Below, one piece after another: positions 6,314 through 6,797 of a DNA stretch of 6,797 nucleotides. Under the pieces are notes generated by a model. The model worked only from the letters and a program-made list of their open reading frames with translations. It was not told the DNA's origin and did not search any database. Each line of letters opens with the position of its first letter. The stretch's first letter is position 1. A program made the translations under genes and the position numbers. The stretch lies in NCBI GenBank assembly GCA_016868095.1, contig VGHV01000134.1, forward strand, positions 1 through 6,797, in the 5' to 3' direction. The stretch comes from Betaproteobacteria bacterium (GTDB lineage Bacteria > Pseudomonadota > Gammaproteobacteria > Burkholderiales > Burkholderiaceae_E).

Positions 6314-6690
6314 TAGCCCTTAATGGCGCCGGCCGTGAGCCCAGAGACAATACGTTGCTGAAAAACAAGGACCAGAGCAAGCAAGGGTAAGGTTACAATA
6401 ATTGATGCGGCCATGATCGTACCCCAAGGGATCTCAAATGATGAATTGCCTGCGATCATCGAAATACCCACGGGTACCGTGCGTTGATCATCACCAATCA
6501 TGAAGCTTAAGGCAAACAAAAACTCGTTCCAGGCACCGATAAATGCGAGTAAGCCTGTCGATGCCATAGCCGGCCAAAGCAGGGGCATGAATACCTTCAT
6601 AATGATTCGTAAGGGCCCGCAACCATCCATGATCGCAGCCTCCTCGAGCTCAAGCGGAAGCTCACGCATGAAGGTCGTGAGAATCCACAC
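6313..6690 (-). CDS. malG: Carbohydrate ABC transporter permease, MalG-type, C-terminal fragment
   Basis: The frame ending at the TAA at 6315-6313 encodes the C-terminal part (about 125 residues of a usual 270-300) of a MalG-type inner-membrane permease. The diagnostic EAA loop, which docks on the MalK ATPase, is clear: LEEAAIMDGCGPLRIIMKVFMP (residues 15-36 counted from 6690). It is followed by two hydrophobic helices (about 41-60 and 91-110) and the tail GLTAGAIKG. The position before the glucosidase and MalK fits a sugar importer operon. The codon at 6690 is GTG and probably not the true start, because family homology should continue for about 150 more residues into hydrophobic helices. 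The frame stays open to the window end, but beyond about 6697 it encodes a hydrophilic stretch (GVNPARDQ) where a membrane helix should be. The gene therefore appears interrupted, rearranged or joined to foreign sequence. Confidence 0.85.
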   Translation of the reverse strand: MWILTTFMRELPLELEEAAIMDGCGPLRIIMKVFMPLLWPAMASTGLLAFIGAWNEFLFALSFMIGDDQRTVPVGISMIAGNSSFEIPWGTIMAASIIVTLPLLALVLVFQQRIVSGLTAGAIKG

Positions 6691-6691
6691 T

Positions 6692-6697
6692 AAGCTT
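6692..6697. other. HindIII site at the point where permease homology ends
   Basis: AAGCTT occurs exactly where the reading stops resembling MalG. To its left (lower coordinates) the permease sequence LVWILTTFM is good. To its right no frame on the minus strand looks like a permease. The coincidence suggests a ligation junction but does not prove it. Confidence 0.6.
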
Positions 6698-6797
6698 TGG
6701 TCACGAGCTGGGTTTACACCGATTGCTGCGAGCCGGGATGGCCCTGGGCTGCTTGCCTTTGCCCGCGCTGCATGGCCAGACGCTGATCCGTCCGATC
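6698..6797. other. Unassigned G+C-rich end segment
   Basis: About 100 bases to the window edge carry no recognised gene. Bases 6721-6797 are 52/77 G or C (about 68 percent), clearly above the adjoining permease (31/60 in 6541-6600 and 34/60 in 6601-6660). On the plus strand, an open frame from the ATG at 6738 reads MALGCLPLPALHGQTLIRPI to the edge, which looks like a signal peptide start. It lacks a good ribosome-binding site and is too short to assign. Confidence 0.4.

Noticed and set aside
6691..6797. Simple frameshift in malG rather than a junction
   Set aside because: None of the three minus-strand frames beyond 6697 shows the hydrophobic helix expected before the EAA loop, so a single indel does not explain the loss.

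Overview
This window is a tightly packed, single-strand (minus) gene cluster from a Gram-negative bacterium. It carries a TonB-dependent outer-membrane receptor, an inner-membrane sugar ABC importer and a lipid-A-type membrane domain. The wording of the receptor plug domain and of the cupin and LAB_N proteins resembles Betaproteobacteria (Burkholderiales-type) proteins that I know from memory. The base composition is moderate, roughly half G+C in the stretches I counted. The taxonomic assignment is an inference.

Layout, in the direction of transcription (right to left): (1) 6797-6698, about 100 bases of G+C-rich sequence with no recognisable gene; (2) 6690-6313, the C-terminal part of a MalG-type sugar ABC permease, whose homology stops abruptly at a HindIII site; (3) a 70-base gap with a small hairpin and a 10-codon mini-ORF; (4) 6242-4506, a cytoplasmic GH13 alpha-glucosidase; (5) 4509-3352, a MalK/UgpC-type ABC ATPase; (6) a 40-base gap with a hairpin; (7) 3311-1038, a TonB-dependent receptor; (8) 1041-703, a small cupin; (9) 706-377, a three-helix LAB_N membrane protein; (10) 355-1, the N-terminal third of a bacterial-luciferase-like flavin monooxygenase, running off the window edge.

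The first part reads as an alpha-glucan (maltose or maltodextrin type) uptake and breakdown system. The TonB receptor would bring oligosaccharide across the outer membrane, the ABC importer (permease plus MalK) across the inner membrane, and the GH13 enzyme would release glucose in the cytoplasm. The binding protein and the MalF partner are not in the window. Three junctions (glucosidase/MalK, receptor/cupin, cupin/LAB_N) are 4-base ATGA stop-start overlaps, and the other gaps are 21 to 70 bases. One polycistronic transcript is therefore likely. I see no convincing promoter, terminator, tRNA, rRNA, CRISPR or insertion sequence. No gene-free stretch exceeds 300 bases.

The least explained points are the abrupt end of MalG at the right edge, the small structured elements in the two intergenic gaps, and the linkage of cupin, LAB_N and flavin monooxygenase genes to a sugar cluster. 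I do not find a clearly new system.
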